Assembly (NCBI GenBank): GCA_963837335.1
Contig: CAWINS010000020.1
Span: 1-64,000, forward strand
Length of the DNA stretch: 64,000 nucleotides
DNA from: RYN-230 sp963837335
GTDB taxonomy: Bacteria; Actinomycetota; Actinomycetes; Streptosporangiales; Streptosporangiaceae
Reading direction: 5' to 3'
Positions 42,877-51,952 of this stretch are shown here, in pieces. The notes below the pieces were generated by a model. The model had not been told where the DNA came from. It searched no databases and worked only from the letters and a program-made list of their open reading frames with translations. A program made the position numbers and the translations under genes. Positions within the stretch are counted from its first letter, which is position 1. Each line of letters starts with the position of its first letter.

Positions 42877-43416
42877 TCAGGTCTGGGGTCCCTCGGCCCG
42901 GACCGCCTCGACCCGCCGCAGGGCGTCACGCAACTGCCCGAGCCAGGATTCCTCGTGCTCGCCGACCAGGCGCACGCACCAGGCCAGGGCGTCGCTGCGA
43001 CTGCGGGCCACCCCCGCGTCCACCAGCGTGTCGAGCACCCGGCGCTCGGATTGCCGCAGGCGCGTCATCACCGGGACCGTCAATGTGGTGAACATCACCC
43101 TCCGGTCCCCGCAGATGACGCCCCAGGACACCTTGCGGCCGAACTTGACCTCGGCCTCACGGGCGATCTCGATCCGGTTGTCCCGGGTTTCCTCACGGAA
43201 CCGGCGGGCCCGCCCGTCCACCGCGGCCGCCTGCGTGGCCGGTGAGGCGTCTGCGGCCAGGCCCAGGCCGCCCAGGGGGCCAACCACGGTGATCTCTTCG
43301 CGGTCCACCAGGACCTCGGGCGCCGCGGTGAACCAGCCCGCGGGAAGCCGGCCCGCGAACCAGCCCCGGACCTCCTCGCCCGGCACGGCGTCTTCGCCGT
43401 GTTTCCCAGTACTCAT
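42877..43416 (-). CDS. Conserved actinobacterial hypothetical protein
   Basis: This 179-residue soluble protein starts MSTGKHGEDAVPGEEVRGW. It has WFTAAPEVLVDREEITVVGPL, a charged helix RARRFREETRDNRIEIAREAE and a conserved C-terminal helix pair with RVLDTLVDAGVARSRSDAL and VRLVGEHEESWLGQL. The C-terminal part looks like a ribbon-helix-helix-style or four-helix segment, but I cannot name a family. ATG 43416 has no ribosome site and lies just downstream of TGATTACATCATTACATG, so a leaderless transcript is possible. Confidence 0.7.
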   Translation of the reverse strand: MSTGKHGEDAVPGEEVRGWFAGRLPAGWFTAAPEVLVDREEITVVGPLGGLGLAADASPATQAAAVDGRARRFREETRDNRIEIAREAEVKFGRKVSWGVICGDRRVMFTTLTVPVMTRLRQSERRVLDTLVDAGVARSRSDALAWCVRLVGEHEESWLGQLRDALRRVEAVRAEGPQT

Positions 43417-43502
43417 GTAATGATGTAATCACGCAGCGGGAGCGCGGGCAAGCACCGGGCGCACCAAAGCAGGGACGCATTCACGCACGGGGATCCGGCT
43501 GG

Positions 43503-44745
43503 TCAGCCCAGCGGGGCGGCGGCCACCTGGGCGGCGATGGCCGGGGAGACACGTACCACGCCCGCGAACTCGCTGCCCAGCGCCACCGGGACGATCTGCA
43601 CGTTCGCCCCCGAATGGGGCGCCTGGATCATCAGGCCCCTGCCCAGGTAGATGGCCACGTGGGAGATGTAGTCCGGCGCGGTGGGATCGGTGCGGTAGAA
43701 CAGCAGGTCACCCGCCTGGGCCCGGCTGAACGGGATCGCGGGCCCGGTCCGGGCCTGGTCCGCGGCGACCCGCGGCATGACCACCCCGGCCCGGGCGAAC
43801 GACCATTGCACCAGCCCGGAGCAGTCGAACGTGGTCGGCCCGGAGCCACCCCACACGTACGGGTAGCCCACCCGGCTGGCCGCGGCCTTGAGCATCGCGA
43901 CGAGCTCGGGCCATGCTGAGCGCCGCCCGCCCGTTGGCCGTGGCGCTGGCCGCGGTTCCGGCGAGCGACGAGCCGGCCAGCCCGGCCGCGGCCGGGGTAC
44001 CTTGAGCCGACGTCGTGACCAGCGGCTCGACCACGGCTCCCCGTGGCATCCGGGTCTTGATCTGGCGGACCAGCGCGGCGACCCGCTTGTGCGGGGCACT
44101 CACCACGATCGCATTGCCGGCCGGGAAACCGAGCGCGCGGGCCTCGGTCTGGGAGATCACCGCGTCCACCCCGCCGATCCCGACCGTGCCGAACCCCGCG
44201 ACACGCAGCGTTTGCGTGGTCCGCCCGGTCACCTGGACCGTCCCGCCCCGCGGCAGCCGGTCCTGCTGGCCCATGGTGTAGGAGACGGCGATCGCGCCGT
44301 TGGCCACGTTCCGCCACAGCGGGCTGGCCGAGGCGGTCGGTCCTGCGGCGAAGGCGCGGAACGTGTCCGGGTCCACCCCCAGGACCGCCGCGAACGTCCC
44401 GTTCACCCGGACCCGCGCCGCGTCGACCGCCCGGGCCGCCTGGACGCCGCGGAGCCGGGCCACCCGGGCCACGACCTTGGCCGGCAACGCCTTCTGGGCC
44501 ACGACCATCACATCGGCTCGGAGCAGCTTGCGGTGCGTGGCGTGAGAGTGGGCGGCGGCCGTGGCCGCCGGGCTCGCCGCCTGCTGGGGTCCACCCACGG
44601 GCACCGGTACTCGCGCGGCCGCCGCGGTACCCGCCAGGGCCACCCCCGCCAGCAGCACGACGCCGTAGCGGCGTGCGCCCGCACGGAGCAGCACGGCACG
44701 CCGTCGTGGCGCACCGCGCCGTGCCATCGCCCGAGCCGGAGTCAC
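43503..44745 (-). CDS. NlpC/P60 peptidoglycan endopeptidase (one frame change)
   Basis: The N-terminal part has a hydrophobic signal or anchor (RYGVVLLAGVALAGTAAAA) and a domain of about 200 residues with YTMGQQDRLPRGGTVQVTGR. After a frame change near 43915 the C-terminal NlpC/P60 domain reads KAAASRVGYPYVWGGSGPT, FDCSGLVQWSFARAG with the catalytic cysteine, and YISHVAIYLGRG with the histidine. Such enzymes cut peptide stems of peptidoglycan. The start is GTG 44745 or ATG 44727. Confidence 0.82.
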
Positions 44746-44993
44746 GAGGTCCGGTATACCCCGGCGTCGGCCCGCATACCAGGGCCCCCGCCGCCCGGCT
44801 TGCTCCGCCCGGCCGGCCGGGGCGAGCGGACGCCCAGGCCAGCGGAGGGGTTGGCCAGATCACGATCCGGGAAAATTACGGTGCCATTTACACAACGCTC
44901 ATGCAGCAGGCTTGGAGACCTCACCCAGCGACCGCTAAGCCTCAGCCCAGTGCGCGCTAAGCCTCCAGCGCCTCAGCCGGTGCACGCTAAGCC
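44746..44993. other. Intergenic region between DUF255 and NlpC genes
   Basis: No gene is seen. The right end holds three short direct repeats (from 44934) running into the DUF255 stop; the middle holds an A/T-rich patch (44871-44900) that may carry the NlpC promoter. I looked for the c-di-AMP riboswitch that often precedes such hydrolases and did not find its conserved core. Confidence 0.45.
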
Positions 44994-45000
44994 TCAGCCC
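44934..45000. repeat. Three direct repeats GCTAAGCCT(C/CC)AGC at the 3' end of the DUF255 gene
   Basis: GCTAAGCCTCAGCCC begins at 44934 and 44986, with a variant GCTAAGCCTCCAGC at 44956. The third copy contains the DUF255 stop codon (44994-44996), so the repeats look like duplications of the gene's end. Confidence 0.7.
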
Positions 45001-47063
45001 GCGGGCGCCGCACCGGACAGCGCGGCCCGCAGCGCCTCCGGGTCGGTGACCGGCGCGAGGCAGGCGAAGCCGCGGCAGACGTAGGCGGCCGGGGCCCCGC
45101 CGACCAGGCCGCGCCCGGTGAGCAGCGGTATCTCATGGTCTGGTTCGCCCTCACGGCGGCCGTCCCCGAGGGCGATGACCGCACCCGGCGGCGCGGCGCG
45201 CAGCGCCGTAACGTGCAGCCCGGCCGTGCGCGGGTCGTCCGCCGGGCCGACGACCGCGATCTCGGCGGGCCCGGAGACCAGCGCCTCGGCGACCGCCAGG
45301 CCCGACCCGGCGGCCCGCGGGAACCGCGCCGCGATCGGCCGGAGCAGCCCCAGCCCGGCTGCCGCGGCCTCCCGGTGGCGCATCGACCCGGTGAGCGCGG
45401 AGTAACTGAGCAGGGCGCCGGCCACGGCGAAGGCCCCCGACGGGGTGGGGCCGTCCGCAGGATCCGCGGGCCGGTAGACCAGCGCCTCCCCGTCGTCGGC
45501 GGTGTCGTAGAAGCCGCCGGTCCCGTCGCCGAACCGCTCCAGTGCGGTGTCCAGCAACTCCCCGGCCAGGGACAGCCAGCGCGCCTCGCCGGTCACCCCG
45601 GACAGGGTCAGCAGCCCCTCGGCCACGCACGCGTAGTCCTCGAGCACCCCGGCGCTGCCGGACGCCACGCCGTCCCGCGAGGTCCGGGCCAGCCGCCCAG
45701 CCGAGAAGTGCACCCGGGCCAGCAACTCCGCCGCCCGCCGGGCCCCGTCGGTGAAGGCGGGCTCGCCGAGCAGCAGCCCGGTCTCGGCCAGCGCCGCGAT
45801 GGCCAGCCCGTTCCACGCCGCGACTACTTTGTCGTCGCGCCCCGGCCGGATCCGCTGGCCGCGCGCGGCCAGCAAGGCGGCCCGGATCCGCTCGAACCGC
45901 GCGGGGTCGGCGGGATCGGCCCGCCGCTGCAACACCGACCGGCCGTGCTCGAAGGTCCCGGCGGCCGTCACCCCGAACTCGGCCGCGGCGTACTGCGCGT
46001 CCGCCGCCCCGAGCACCCCGGTCAGCTCGTCCGGCGTCCAGGTATAGAACAGGCCTTCCGCACCGTCGCTGTCCGCGTCCAGGGCCGAGGCCAGGCCGCC
46101 GTCGGCGGTCCCGAGCTCGGCGAGCATCCAGGCGCAGGTCTCCCGGGCCACCCGGCGGCCCAGTTCCGACCCGGTGCGCCGCCACAGGTGCGCGTACACC
46201 CGGGCCAGCAGGGCGTTGTCGTAAAGCATCTTCTCGAAGTGCGGCACCACCCAGCCGGCGTCCACGGAATACCGGGCGAATCCCCCCGCGAGCTGGTCAT
46301 ACATGCCCCCGCGGGCCATCCCCTCCGCAGTCCCGGTGACCATCCCCAACGCCGTCGCGGCGGGCTCGCCGTTGCGCTGCCGCGCGCTCTCGGAGTTCCG
46401 GAGCAGGAATTCGAGCACCATCGACGGCGGGAACTTGGGCGCGCCGCCGAATCCGCCGGCGGCCGCGTCGTAGCTCTCCGCCAGGGTGGCGACCGCCTGG
46501 TCGCAGGTCTGGGCGAGCACCGCCTCGGCGGCCCCCGGAAGGTCACCGGCCAGGTCCAGGACCTCCCCCCGGGGCGGCGCGGCCCGCTCGGCCAGCGCGG
46601 CGGAGATCTCCCGGGCCTGGCTGATCACGTTGTCCCGGTCCTCCCGCCAGGCCTTGGCCACCCCGAGCACCAGGCGCTGGAAAGGCTCCCGGGGGAAATA
46701 GGTTCCGCAGAAGAAGGGATCCCGGTCCGGGGTCATGAACACGGTCATCGGCCAGCCGCCCTGGCCGGTCATGGCCTGGGTCGCGGTCATGTACACCGAG
46801 TCCACATCCGGGCGTTCCTCCCGGTCAACCTTGATCGCGACCAGGTTCTCGTTCATCAGCGCGGCGGTCTGCGGATCCTCGAACGACTCGTGCGCCATCA
46901 CGTGACACCAGTGGCACGCGGAGTACCCCACCGACAGCAGGACTGGCACGTCGCGGTCCCGGGCAGCGGCGAAGGCCTCGTCTGACCAGGGCCACCAGTC
47001 CACCGGGTTGTCCGCGTGCTGCAGCAGGTACGGGCTGGTCGCGTTCTTCAGTCGGCTGGCCAT
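44994..47063 (-). CDS. DUF255 thioredoxin-like/(alpha/alpha)6-barrel protein (YyaL/spermatogenesis-associated 20 family)
   Basis: This 689-residue protein begins with a thioredoxin-like domain: SPYLLQHADNPVDWWPW, then SACHWCHVMAHESFED with C50 and C53, DREERPDVDSVYM and GWPMTVFMTPD. A long alpha-helical barrel resembling AGE/six-hairpin enzymes follows, with GGFGGAPKFPPSMVLEFLL and KVVAAWNGLAIAALAE. The cellular role is unknown, although the family is widespread. ATG 47063 follows GGATGGGGGG; an ATG 18 bases upstream is in frame but less conserved. Confidence 0.88.
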   Translation of the reverse strand: MASRLKNATSPYLLQHADNPVDWWPWSDEAFAAARDRDVPVLLSVGYSACHWCHVMAHESFEDPQTAALMNENLVAIKVDREERPDVDSVYMTATQAMTGQGGWPMTVFMTPDRDPFFCGTYFPREPFQRLVLGVAKAWREDRDNVISQAREISAALAERAAPPRGEVLDLAGDLPGAAEAVLAQTCDQAVATLAESYDAAAGGFGGAPKFPPSMVLEFLLRNSESARQRNGEPAATALGMVTGTAEGMARGGMYDQLAGGFARYSVDAGWVVPHFEKMLYDNALLARVYAHLWRRTGSELGRRVARETCAWMLAELGTADGGLASALDADSDGAEGLFYTWTPDELTGVLGAADAQYAAAEFGVTAAGTFEHGRSVLQRRADPADPARFERIRAALLAARGQRIRPGRDDKVVAAWNGLAIAALAETGLLLGEPAFTDGARRAAELLARVHFSAGRLARTSRDGVASGSAGVLEDYACVAEGLLTLSGVTGEARWLSLAGELLDTALERFGDGTGGFYDTADDGEALVYRPADPADGPTPSGAFAVAGALLSYSALTGSMRHREAAAAGLGLLRPIAARFPRAAGSGLAVAEALVSGPAEIAVVGPADDPRTAGLHVTALRAAPPGAVIALGDGRREGEPDHEIPLLTGRGLVGGAPAAYVCRGFACLAPVTDPEALRAALSGAAPAG

Positions 47064-47107
47064 CCCCCCATCCTGGGCCATGTCCGTTCGCGTTGCGACC
47101 GGTACTC

Positions 47108-47128
47108 ATAACGGTTATCATTTTCAAC
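47108..47128 (+). promoter_or_regulatory. Zur-box candidate before the zinc operon
   Basis: ATAACGGTTAT (47108-47118) continues into CATTTTCAAC, giving on the reverse strand TGAAAATGATAACC. That matches the A/T-rich core of actinobacterial Zur sites. It ends one base before ATG 47129, so a bound repressor would block transcription start. The operon carries its own zur gene. Confidence 0.65.
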
Positions 47129-48064
47129 ATGCTTCATGCCCGGGTGGCCTCGGCTGCGGCGCTCACCATCGCCGTGGCGGCCCTGACCGCCTGCTCGTCC
47201 GGGTCCGGGACAACCCCGGCGGCCAACTCGAGCGCCACCATCACCGCGGTCGGCGCCGAGAACGAGTACGCAAACGTCATCGGCCAGGTCGGCGGCAAGT
47301 ACGTGCACGTCAGCGCCATCGAGAGCAACCCCAACACCGACCCGCACACGTTCGAGGCCAGCGCGAGCGTGGCCAATCTGATCGCCAGCGCGGGCCTGGT
47401 CGTGCAGAACGGGCTGGGCTACGACACCTACATGAACAAGATCGAGGCCGCGGCCCCGAACAGCAGCCGCAAGGTCATCGACGTGCAGCATCTGCTCGGC
47501 CTGCCGGACAGCACGCCCAACCCGCACCTGTGGTACAAGCCGTCCACCATGCCGGCCGTCGCCAAGGCCGTGGCCGCGGACCTCTCGGCCCTCCAGCCGG
47601 CCCACAAGGCGTACTTCGCGGCCAAGGCGGCCGCCTTCGAGGCGTCCCTGCAGCCCTGGTATCACGCCATCGCACAGTTCAAGGCGCGCTACCCGGGGAC
47701 GCCGGTGGCCACCACCGAGCCGGTCGGCGACTACCTGCTGCAGGCCGCGGGCACCCGGAACCTCACCCCGTTCGCGTTCCAGGCCGACATCATGAACGGC
47801 GTGGACCCGGCCCCGCAGTACGTGTCCCTCACCGAGGGCCTATTCTCCGGGCACAAGGTCAAGGTGTTCCTGTACAACCAGCAGGTGACCGACTCGCTGA
47901 CCGCCTCGTTCCTGGCCGCGGCGCACCACGACGGGATCCCCGTGGTCGGCGTGTACGAGACCATGCCGGAACCGGGCTACGACTACCAGTCCTGGATGCT
48001 GGCCGAGACGACCGCGCTTGAGCGGGCCGTGCAGAACAAGACCTCCACCGAGAAGCTGAAGTGA
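47129..48064 (+). CDS. znuA: Zinc ABC transporter substrate-binding lipoprotein
   Basis: This 311-residue cluster A-I binding protein has a lipoprotein signal (ALTIAVAALTACSSG), metal-ligand candidates in NTDPHTFEASA and NPHLWYKPS, an ATTEPVGDYLL strand and the C-terminal VYETMPEPGYDYQSW. It captures zinc (or manganese) outside the membrane. ATG 47129 has no ribosome site and abuts the operator, so the message may be leaderless. The stop overlaps the next start. Zur and the Zur box favour zinc. Confidence 0.88.
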   Translation: MLHARVASAAALTIAVAALTACSSGSGTTPAANSSATITAVGAENEYANVIGQVGGKYVHVSAIESNPNTDPHTFEASASVANLIASAGLVVQNGLGYDTYMNKIEAAAPNSSRKVIDVQHLLGLPDSTPNPHLWYKPSTMPAVAKAVAADLSALQPAHKAYFAAKAAAFEASLQPWYHAIAQFKARYPGTPVATTEPVGDYLLQAAGTRNLTPFAFQADIMNGVDPAPQYVSLTEGLFSGHKVKVFLYNQQVTDSLTASFLAAAHHDGIPVVGVYETMPEPGYDYQSWMLAETTALERAVQNKTSTEKLK

Positions 48065-48972
48065 TGGCGCGCCCGGCGGGAAAACGCTCAGCAGGAGAAC
48101 GGCCAGCGGGAGAACGGCCGGCGGGAGAACTGCGCGCCGCCCAGGGGAACACCGGCGAACTGCTGGATGTGCAGGGCGTCAGCCTGTGGCTCTCGGGCCG
48201 GAAGATCCTCGACGACGTCAGCTTCGCCCTCCGCCCGGGCGAGTTCACCGCCCTGATCGGCTCGAACGGCGCGGGCAAGACCACCCTGCTGCGGGTCATC
48301 CTCGGCCTGCAGGCGCCCTCGGCCGGGACGGTGCGGGTCGCGGGCCAGCCGCGCACCCGGCGCGGCTCGCTGATCGGCTACGTTCCGCAGAAGATCCTGC
48401 TCGACCCGGACATGCCGCTGCGCGCCCGCGATCTGGTCGGCCTGGGACTGGACGGGCAGCGGCTGGGCCTCCCGCTGCCGTCGGCCCGGCGCCGGCAGCA
48501 GGTCGACGAGATGCTGCGCGCCGTGGGCGCGGACCGGTTCGGCGACACCAGGGTGGGCCTGCTGTCCGGCGGCGAGCAGCAGCGGGTGCTGATCGCGCAC
48601 GCACTGATCAGCCGCCCCCGGCTGCTCCTGCTCGACGAACCGCTGGCCAACCTGGATATCGCCAGCGAGCAGGAGGTGGTCGAACTGCTCAGCCGGGTCG
48701 CCCGCGAGCAGCAGATCGCGGTGCTCATCTCGGCCCACGACATGAACCCGCTGCTGCCGGTCATGGACCGGCTCGTGTACATGGCGGCGGGCCGCGCGGC
48801 CAGCGGGACGACCGCTGAGGTGGTACGCCCTGAGGTCCTCAGCGAGCTGTATGGCCAGCACGTGGACGTAATCAGGGTGCATGGACGGATCCTGGTGGTC
48901 GCGGCCGCGCGCGGGGTAGGGCTCGATGTCCCGGAGCCGGAACCGGAACCGGTCATTCACGAGGGCGCGTGA
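48061..48972 (+). CDS. znuC: Zinc ABC transporter ATP-binding protein
   Basis: This 303-residue ATPase has Walker A GSNGAGKTT (about residues 68-76), the Q-loop region YVPQKILLDPDMPL, signature LLSGGEQQR (near 168), Walker B LLLLDEPLANLD and the H-loop in ISAHDMN. It opens with an unusual repeated AGERPAGERPAGE leader encoded by three near-identical 15-base units. GTG 48061 overlaps the znuA stop; ATG 48064 is the alternative. Confidence 0.92.
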   Translation: MMARPAGKRSAGERPAGERPAGELRAAQGNTGELLDVQGVSLWLSGRKILDDVSFALRPGEFTALIGSNGAGKTTLLRVILGLQAPSAGTVRVAGQPRTRRGSLIGYVPQKILLDPDMPLRARDLVGLGLDGQRLGLPLPSARRRQQVDEMLRAVGADRFGDTRVGLLSGGEQQRVLIAHALISRPRLLLLDEPLANLDIASEQEVVELLSRVAREQQIAVLISAHDMNPLLPVMDRLVYMAAGRAASGTTAEVVRPEVLSELYGQHVDVIRVHGRILVVAAARGVGLDVPEPEPEPVIHEGA

Positions 48973-48979
48973 TCAGTCC

Positions 48980-49840
48980 GTGCCCAGCCTGCTGCACACG
49001 ATTTTCGAACCGGGTTTCTTCTCCAGCGCCCCGGTGCACGTGGCCCTGGCCGCGGGCGGGGTCGTCGCGCTGGTGTCCGGGATCGTGGGCTCGTTCGCGG
49101 TGATCCGCGGCCAGTCCTACGCGGGCCACGCCCTGGCCGACATCAGCGTCACCGGCGGCTCCGCGTCCTTCCTGGTCGGGGTCAGCCCGCTGTGGGGCTT
49201 CGTCGGGGTGGGCGTGCTGGCCGCCGGGGTGATGGACATGATCGGCGTCCAGCGGCCCCGCGGCCGGGACCTGGCCACCGGGATCGTCCGGGGAGCGGGC
49301 CTCGGCCTGGCCGCGCTGTTTCTCTACTGGGACACCACGCACAGCAACGTGTCCGGGGCCACGATCACGATCCTGTTCGGCTCCATGTTCACCATCAGCA
49401 GCTCGCTGCTGCCGGTCATCGCGCTGTTCAGTGTGGCGGCCGTGGGCATTGTGGCCATCTTGTACCGGCCGTTGCTGCTCAGCTCGGTCGCCGCGGACCT
49501 GGCCACTGTCCGCGGGATCAGCGTCCGGCTGGTCGGCCTCCTGGTCCTGGTCGCGATCGCCATCGCCGTCGCCCTGTCCGCCATGACGATCGGCACCATC
49601 TTGTCCACGGCGCTGCTGATCGGGCCCGCCGCGATCGGGCTCCGGCTGACCAGCCGCCCCGGACTGGCCATGGCCTGGGGCGCGCTGGCCGGCCTGGCCG
49701 CCACCTGGCTGGGGGTGCTGCTGGCCTACGACAGCTTCTACTGGCCGCCGGCCCGGCACGGCTGGCCGGTCAGCTTCTTCGTGGTCACGCTGATCTTCCT
49801 GGGCTATGTGGCGGTGCAGGGGATCACCAGCCGGGTCTAG
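48980..49840 (+). CDS. znuB: Zinc ABC transporter permease 1
   Basis: This 286-residue permease of the ABC-3 family has about seven helices, with AVIRGQSYAGHALADISVTGG (the conserved region facing the ATPase) and LLSSVAADLATVRGI, plus LSTALLIGPAAIGLRL. GTG 48980 lies 7 bases after the znuC stop; an in-frame ATG at 48926 would overlap znuC. It probably pairs with the second permease as a heterodimer. Confidence 0.88.
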   Translation: MPSLLHTIFEPGFFSSAPVHVALAAGGVVALVSGIVGSFAVIRGQSYAGHALADISVTGGSASFLVGVSPLWGFVGVGVLAAGVMDMIGVQRPRGRDLATGIVRGAGLGLAALFLYWDTTHSNVSGATITILFGSMFTISSSLLPVIALFSVAAVGIVAILYRPLLLSSVAADLATVRGISVRLVGLLVLVAIAIAVALSAMTIGTILSTALLIGPAAIGLRLTSRPGLAMAWGALAGLAATWLGVLLAYDSFYWPPARHGWPVSFFVVTLIFLGYVAVQGITSRV

Positions 49841-49854
49841 GCGGGCCTGAGCCG

Positions 49855-50712
49855 ATGTTCTCCGGATTCATGACCAACGCCTGGCTGGTCGGCACCATCG
49901 TCGCGGTCGTGGCGGGCACCGTCGGGTTCTTCATCGTGCTGCGCGGCGCGGCGTTCGTGGCGGACGCGGTCCCGCAGGGGGCGTTCGCGGGCGCGGCCGG
50001 GGCCGCCCTGCTCGGGATCAGCACGCTCGTGGGGCTGGCCGTGGCGGCCCTGCTCGGCGCGCTCGGGATCGGCTGGCTCAGCCGCCACGGGCGGCGGGAC
50101 GTGGCCACGGCCCTGGCCCTGGTGGTCCTGCTCGGCCTGGGCGCGCTGTTCCTGAGCTTCAGCACGGAGTACGCGCCGGAGATCTACGCCCTGCTGTTCG
50201 GCGAGGTGCTCGGGGTGAGCAGCACCGAGGTCGCACCGATCGCGATCCTCGCCGCGGTCTGCGTCGCGGCCATCATCGCGCTGTACCGGCCGCTCCTGCT
50301 CTCCTCGGTGATGCCGGAACTGGCCGAGGCGCGGGGCATCCGGCCGGCCCGGGTGGAGACCCTGTTCCTCGTGGTGGTGGCGCTGGCCACCAGCATGACC
50401 CTGCCGGTCGTGGGGGCGCTGCTGATCTTCAGCCTGATGATCGGCCCGCCCGCCGCGGCCCGCTCGGTGACCAGCAAGCCGCTGCCCGCCCTGGCGCTGT
50501 CCGCCGTCATCGCGGTCGTGGTGGTCTGGGTCTCGATCGCCGCCGCCTACCAGACGAACTGGCCGGTTGGCTTCTTCGTGGGCGCGCTGGGGGCGGTCTG
50601 CTACGCCGCCGGGCGGGGCTGGGCCGCGCTGCGCGGGCGGCGCCCGGCCGGGCCGCGGACCTGGCGCGGAGCTGGGGAGCAGCGGGTCACGGCTGCTAAT
50701 GTGCGGGTGTGA
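49855..50712 (+). CDS. Zinc ABC transporter permease 2
   Basis: This 285-residue ABC-3 permease is related to the previous gene: FIVLRGAAFVADAVPQGAF, LLSSVMPELAEARGIRP and LPVVGALLIFSLMIGPPAAA. Two permeases in one operon imply a heterodimeric channel. The ATG at 49855 lies 14 bases after the previous stop. Its TGA overlaps the zur start. Confidence 0.88.
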   Translation: MFSGFMTNAWLVGTIVAVVAGTVGFFIVLRGAAFVADAVPQGAFAGAAGAALLGISTLVGLAVAALLGALGIGWLSRHGRRDVATALALVVLLGLGALFLSFSTEYAPEIYALLFGEVLGVSSTEVAPIAILAAVCVAAIIALYRPLLLSSVMPELAEARGIRPARVETLFLVVVALATSMTLPVVGALLIFSLMIGPPAAARSVTSKPLPALALSAVIAVVVVWVSIAAAYQTNWPVGFFVGALGAVCYAAGRGWAALRGRRPAGPRTWRGAGEQRVTAANVRV

Positions 50713-51170
50713 TGACGCCGGTGCCTGCTAAGCGTCCGTCCGGGGGCACCCGGGTGCGCGGGACCCGGCAGGCCGAGGCACTGTCAGCGGTTCTGGGCGG
50801 GCTGCCCGGGTTCTGCAGCGCCCAGCAGATCCACGCGGAACTGCGCCAGCGCGGCGAGCACATCGGCCTGACCACCGTCTACCGGCACCTGCAGGTGCTG
50901 AGCGAGGACGGCCAGGTCAACACGATCCGCGACGCGCACGGCGAGACGCTGTACCGGCGGTGCGAGAGCAACGCCCACCACCATCACCTCATCTGCCGTA
51001 ACTGCGGGACCAGCGTCGAGGTGGAGGGCCGGGCCGTGGAGCGCTGGGCCGAGCAGGTCGCCGCCGAGGCCGGCTTCACCGCGGTGGACCACACCATCGA
51101 GCTGTTCGGCCTGTGTCCCCAGTGCAGCAAGGATGAGCGCAGCAAAGACCAGTACGCCCAGGAGCCCTGA
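50709..51170 (+). CDS. zur: Fur-family zinc-uptake repressor (Zur)
   Basis: This 153-residue Fur-type repressor has a winged helix (FCSAQQIHAELRQRGEHIGL, TTVYRHLQVL), the histidine-rich site SNAHHHHLICRNCG and two cysteine pairs, C96/C99 and CPQC near the C-terminus. Its position as last gene of the zinc operon and the Zur-box candidate upstream support autoregulation. GTG 50709 or ATG 50712 may be the start; both overlap the permease stop. Confidence 0.9.
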   Translation: MMTPVPAKRPSGGTRVRGTRQAEALSAVLGGLPGFCSAQQIHAELRQRGEHIGLTTVYRHLQVLSEDGQVNTIRDAHGETLYRRCESNAHHHHLICRNCGTSVEVEGRAVERWAEQVAAEAGFTAVDHTIELFGLCPQCSKDERSKDQYAQEP

Positions 51171-51175
51171 GCGAC

Positions 51176-51952
51176 ATGAGCAAGTCCGGGCGGGCCGCGG
51201 CCCGGGAGCGGATCCGGCTGGAGCGGGAGCGCACGGCCCGCCGCCGCCAGCGCAACCGGGTGCTCATCGTGGTGGGCAGCGCGCTGGGCGCGATCGTGAT
51301 CGCGGTCATCGTCATCGTGGTGGTCCGGCCCGGCCAGAGCACGGGTACGAGCACCGCCACGGTGCAGGACGCCTACTACAACGGCCCGTTCGCACCGGTC
51401 ACCAAGAACCCGGATCACAGCGTGACCAGCGCCCAGCCCGGGGTGAAGACGCCGGTGCTGGACGTCTATGAGGACTTCCAGTGCCCGATCTGCGACGAGT
51501 TCGAGAAAGCCAACGGCGCGACGGTGCAGAAACTGGCCCGCCAGGGCAAGGTGCGGGTCATCTACCACCCGTTCACGATCTTCCTGGGCGAACAGCCAGC
51601 CCAGGACAACTCGGTGCGGGCCTGGGCGGCGGCGCAGTGCGTGCCCGCCGGGTCGTGGATGAAGTACCACAACCTGCTCTACTCCAACCAGCCCGGCGAA
51701 CGGGCCCAGAACGGGTTCCCGGTCAGCCTGCTCCTCGCGCTGGGCCGCAAGATCGGGCTGACCAGCGCGTCGTTCACGCACTGTGTCTCGGCCCAGACTT
51801 ACGCCCCGCAGGCCGTCCCGTTCAGCGAGCAGGTCATCAAGGGCGGCATCGACTCCACCCCGACGGTGAAGCTGAACGGCACCACGGTCAGCATCGAGAC
51901 CCTGGTGCAGCCCGGGACCGCCCTGCAGAAGCTGATCCTGGCGGCCCGCTAA
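51176..51952 (+). CDS. Membrane-anchored DsbA-like thiol-disulfide oxidoreductase
   Basis: This 258-residue protein has a basic N-terminus, one membrane helix (VLIVVGSALGAIVIAVIVIVV, about 29-50) and an extracytoplasmic thioredoxin-fold domain of DsbA type with the active site YEDFQCPICDEF (C103, C106) and the cis-proline loop IDSTPTVKLNG. It would oxidise or isomerise disulfides of exported proteins. It starts 5 bases after the zur stop and may be co-transcribed. The stop region overlaps the convergent BKACE-like gene by a few bases. Confidence 0.9.
   Translation: MSKSGRAAARERIRLERERTARRRQRNRVLIVVGSALGAIVIAVIVIVVVRPGQSTGTSTATVQDAYYNGPFAPVTKNPDHSVTSAQPGVKTPVLDVYEDFQCPICDEFEKANGATVQKLARQGKVRVIYHPFTIFLGEQPAQDNSVRAWAAAQCVPAGSWMKYHNLLYSNQPGERAQNGFPVSLLLALGRKIGLTSASFTHCVSAQTYAPQAVPFSEQVIKGGIDSTPTVKLNGTTVSIETLVQPGTALQKLILAAR

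Noticed and set aside
44746..44993. c-di-AMP riboswitch upstream of the NlpC gene
   Set aside because: Searched by eye because such riboswitches often precede wall hydrolases; the conserved GGGTGAATC-like core was not found.
45135..46985. 616-codon rightward frame
   Set aside because: Antisense of the DUF255 gene; typical shadow frame in high-GC DNA.
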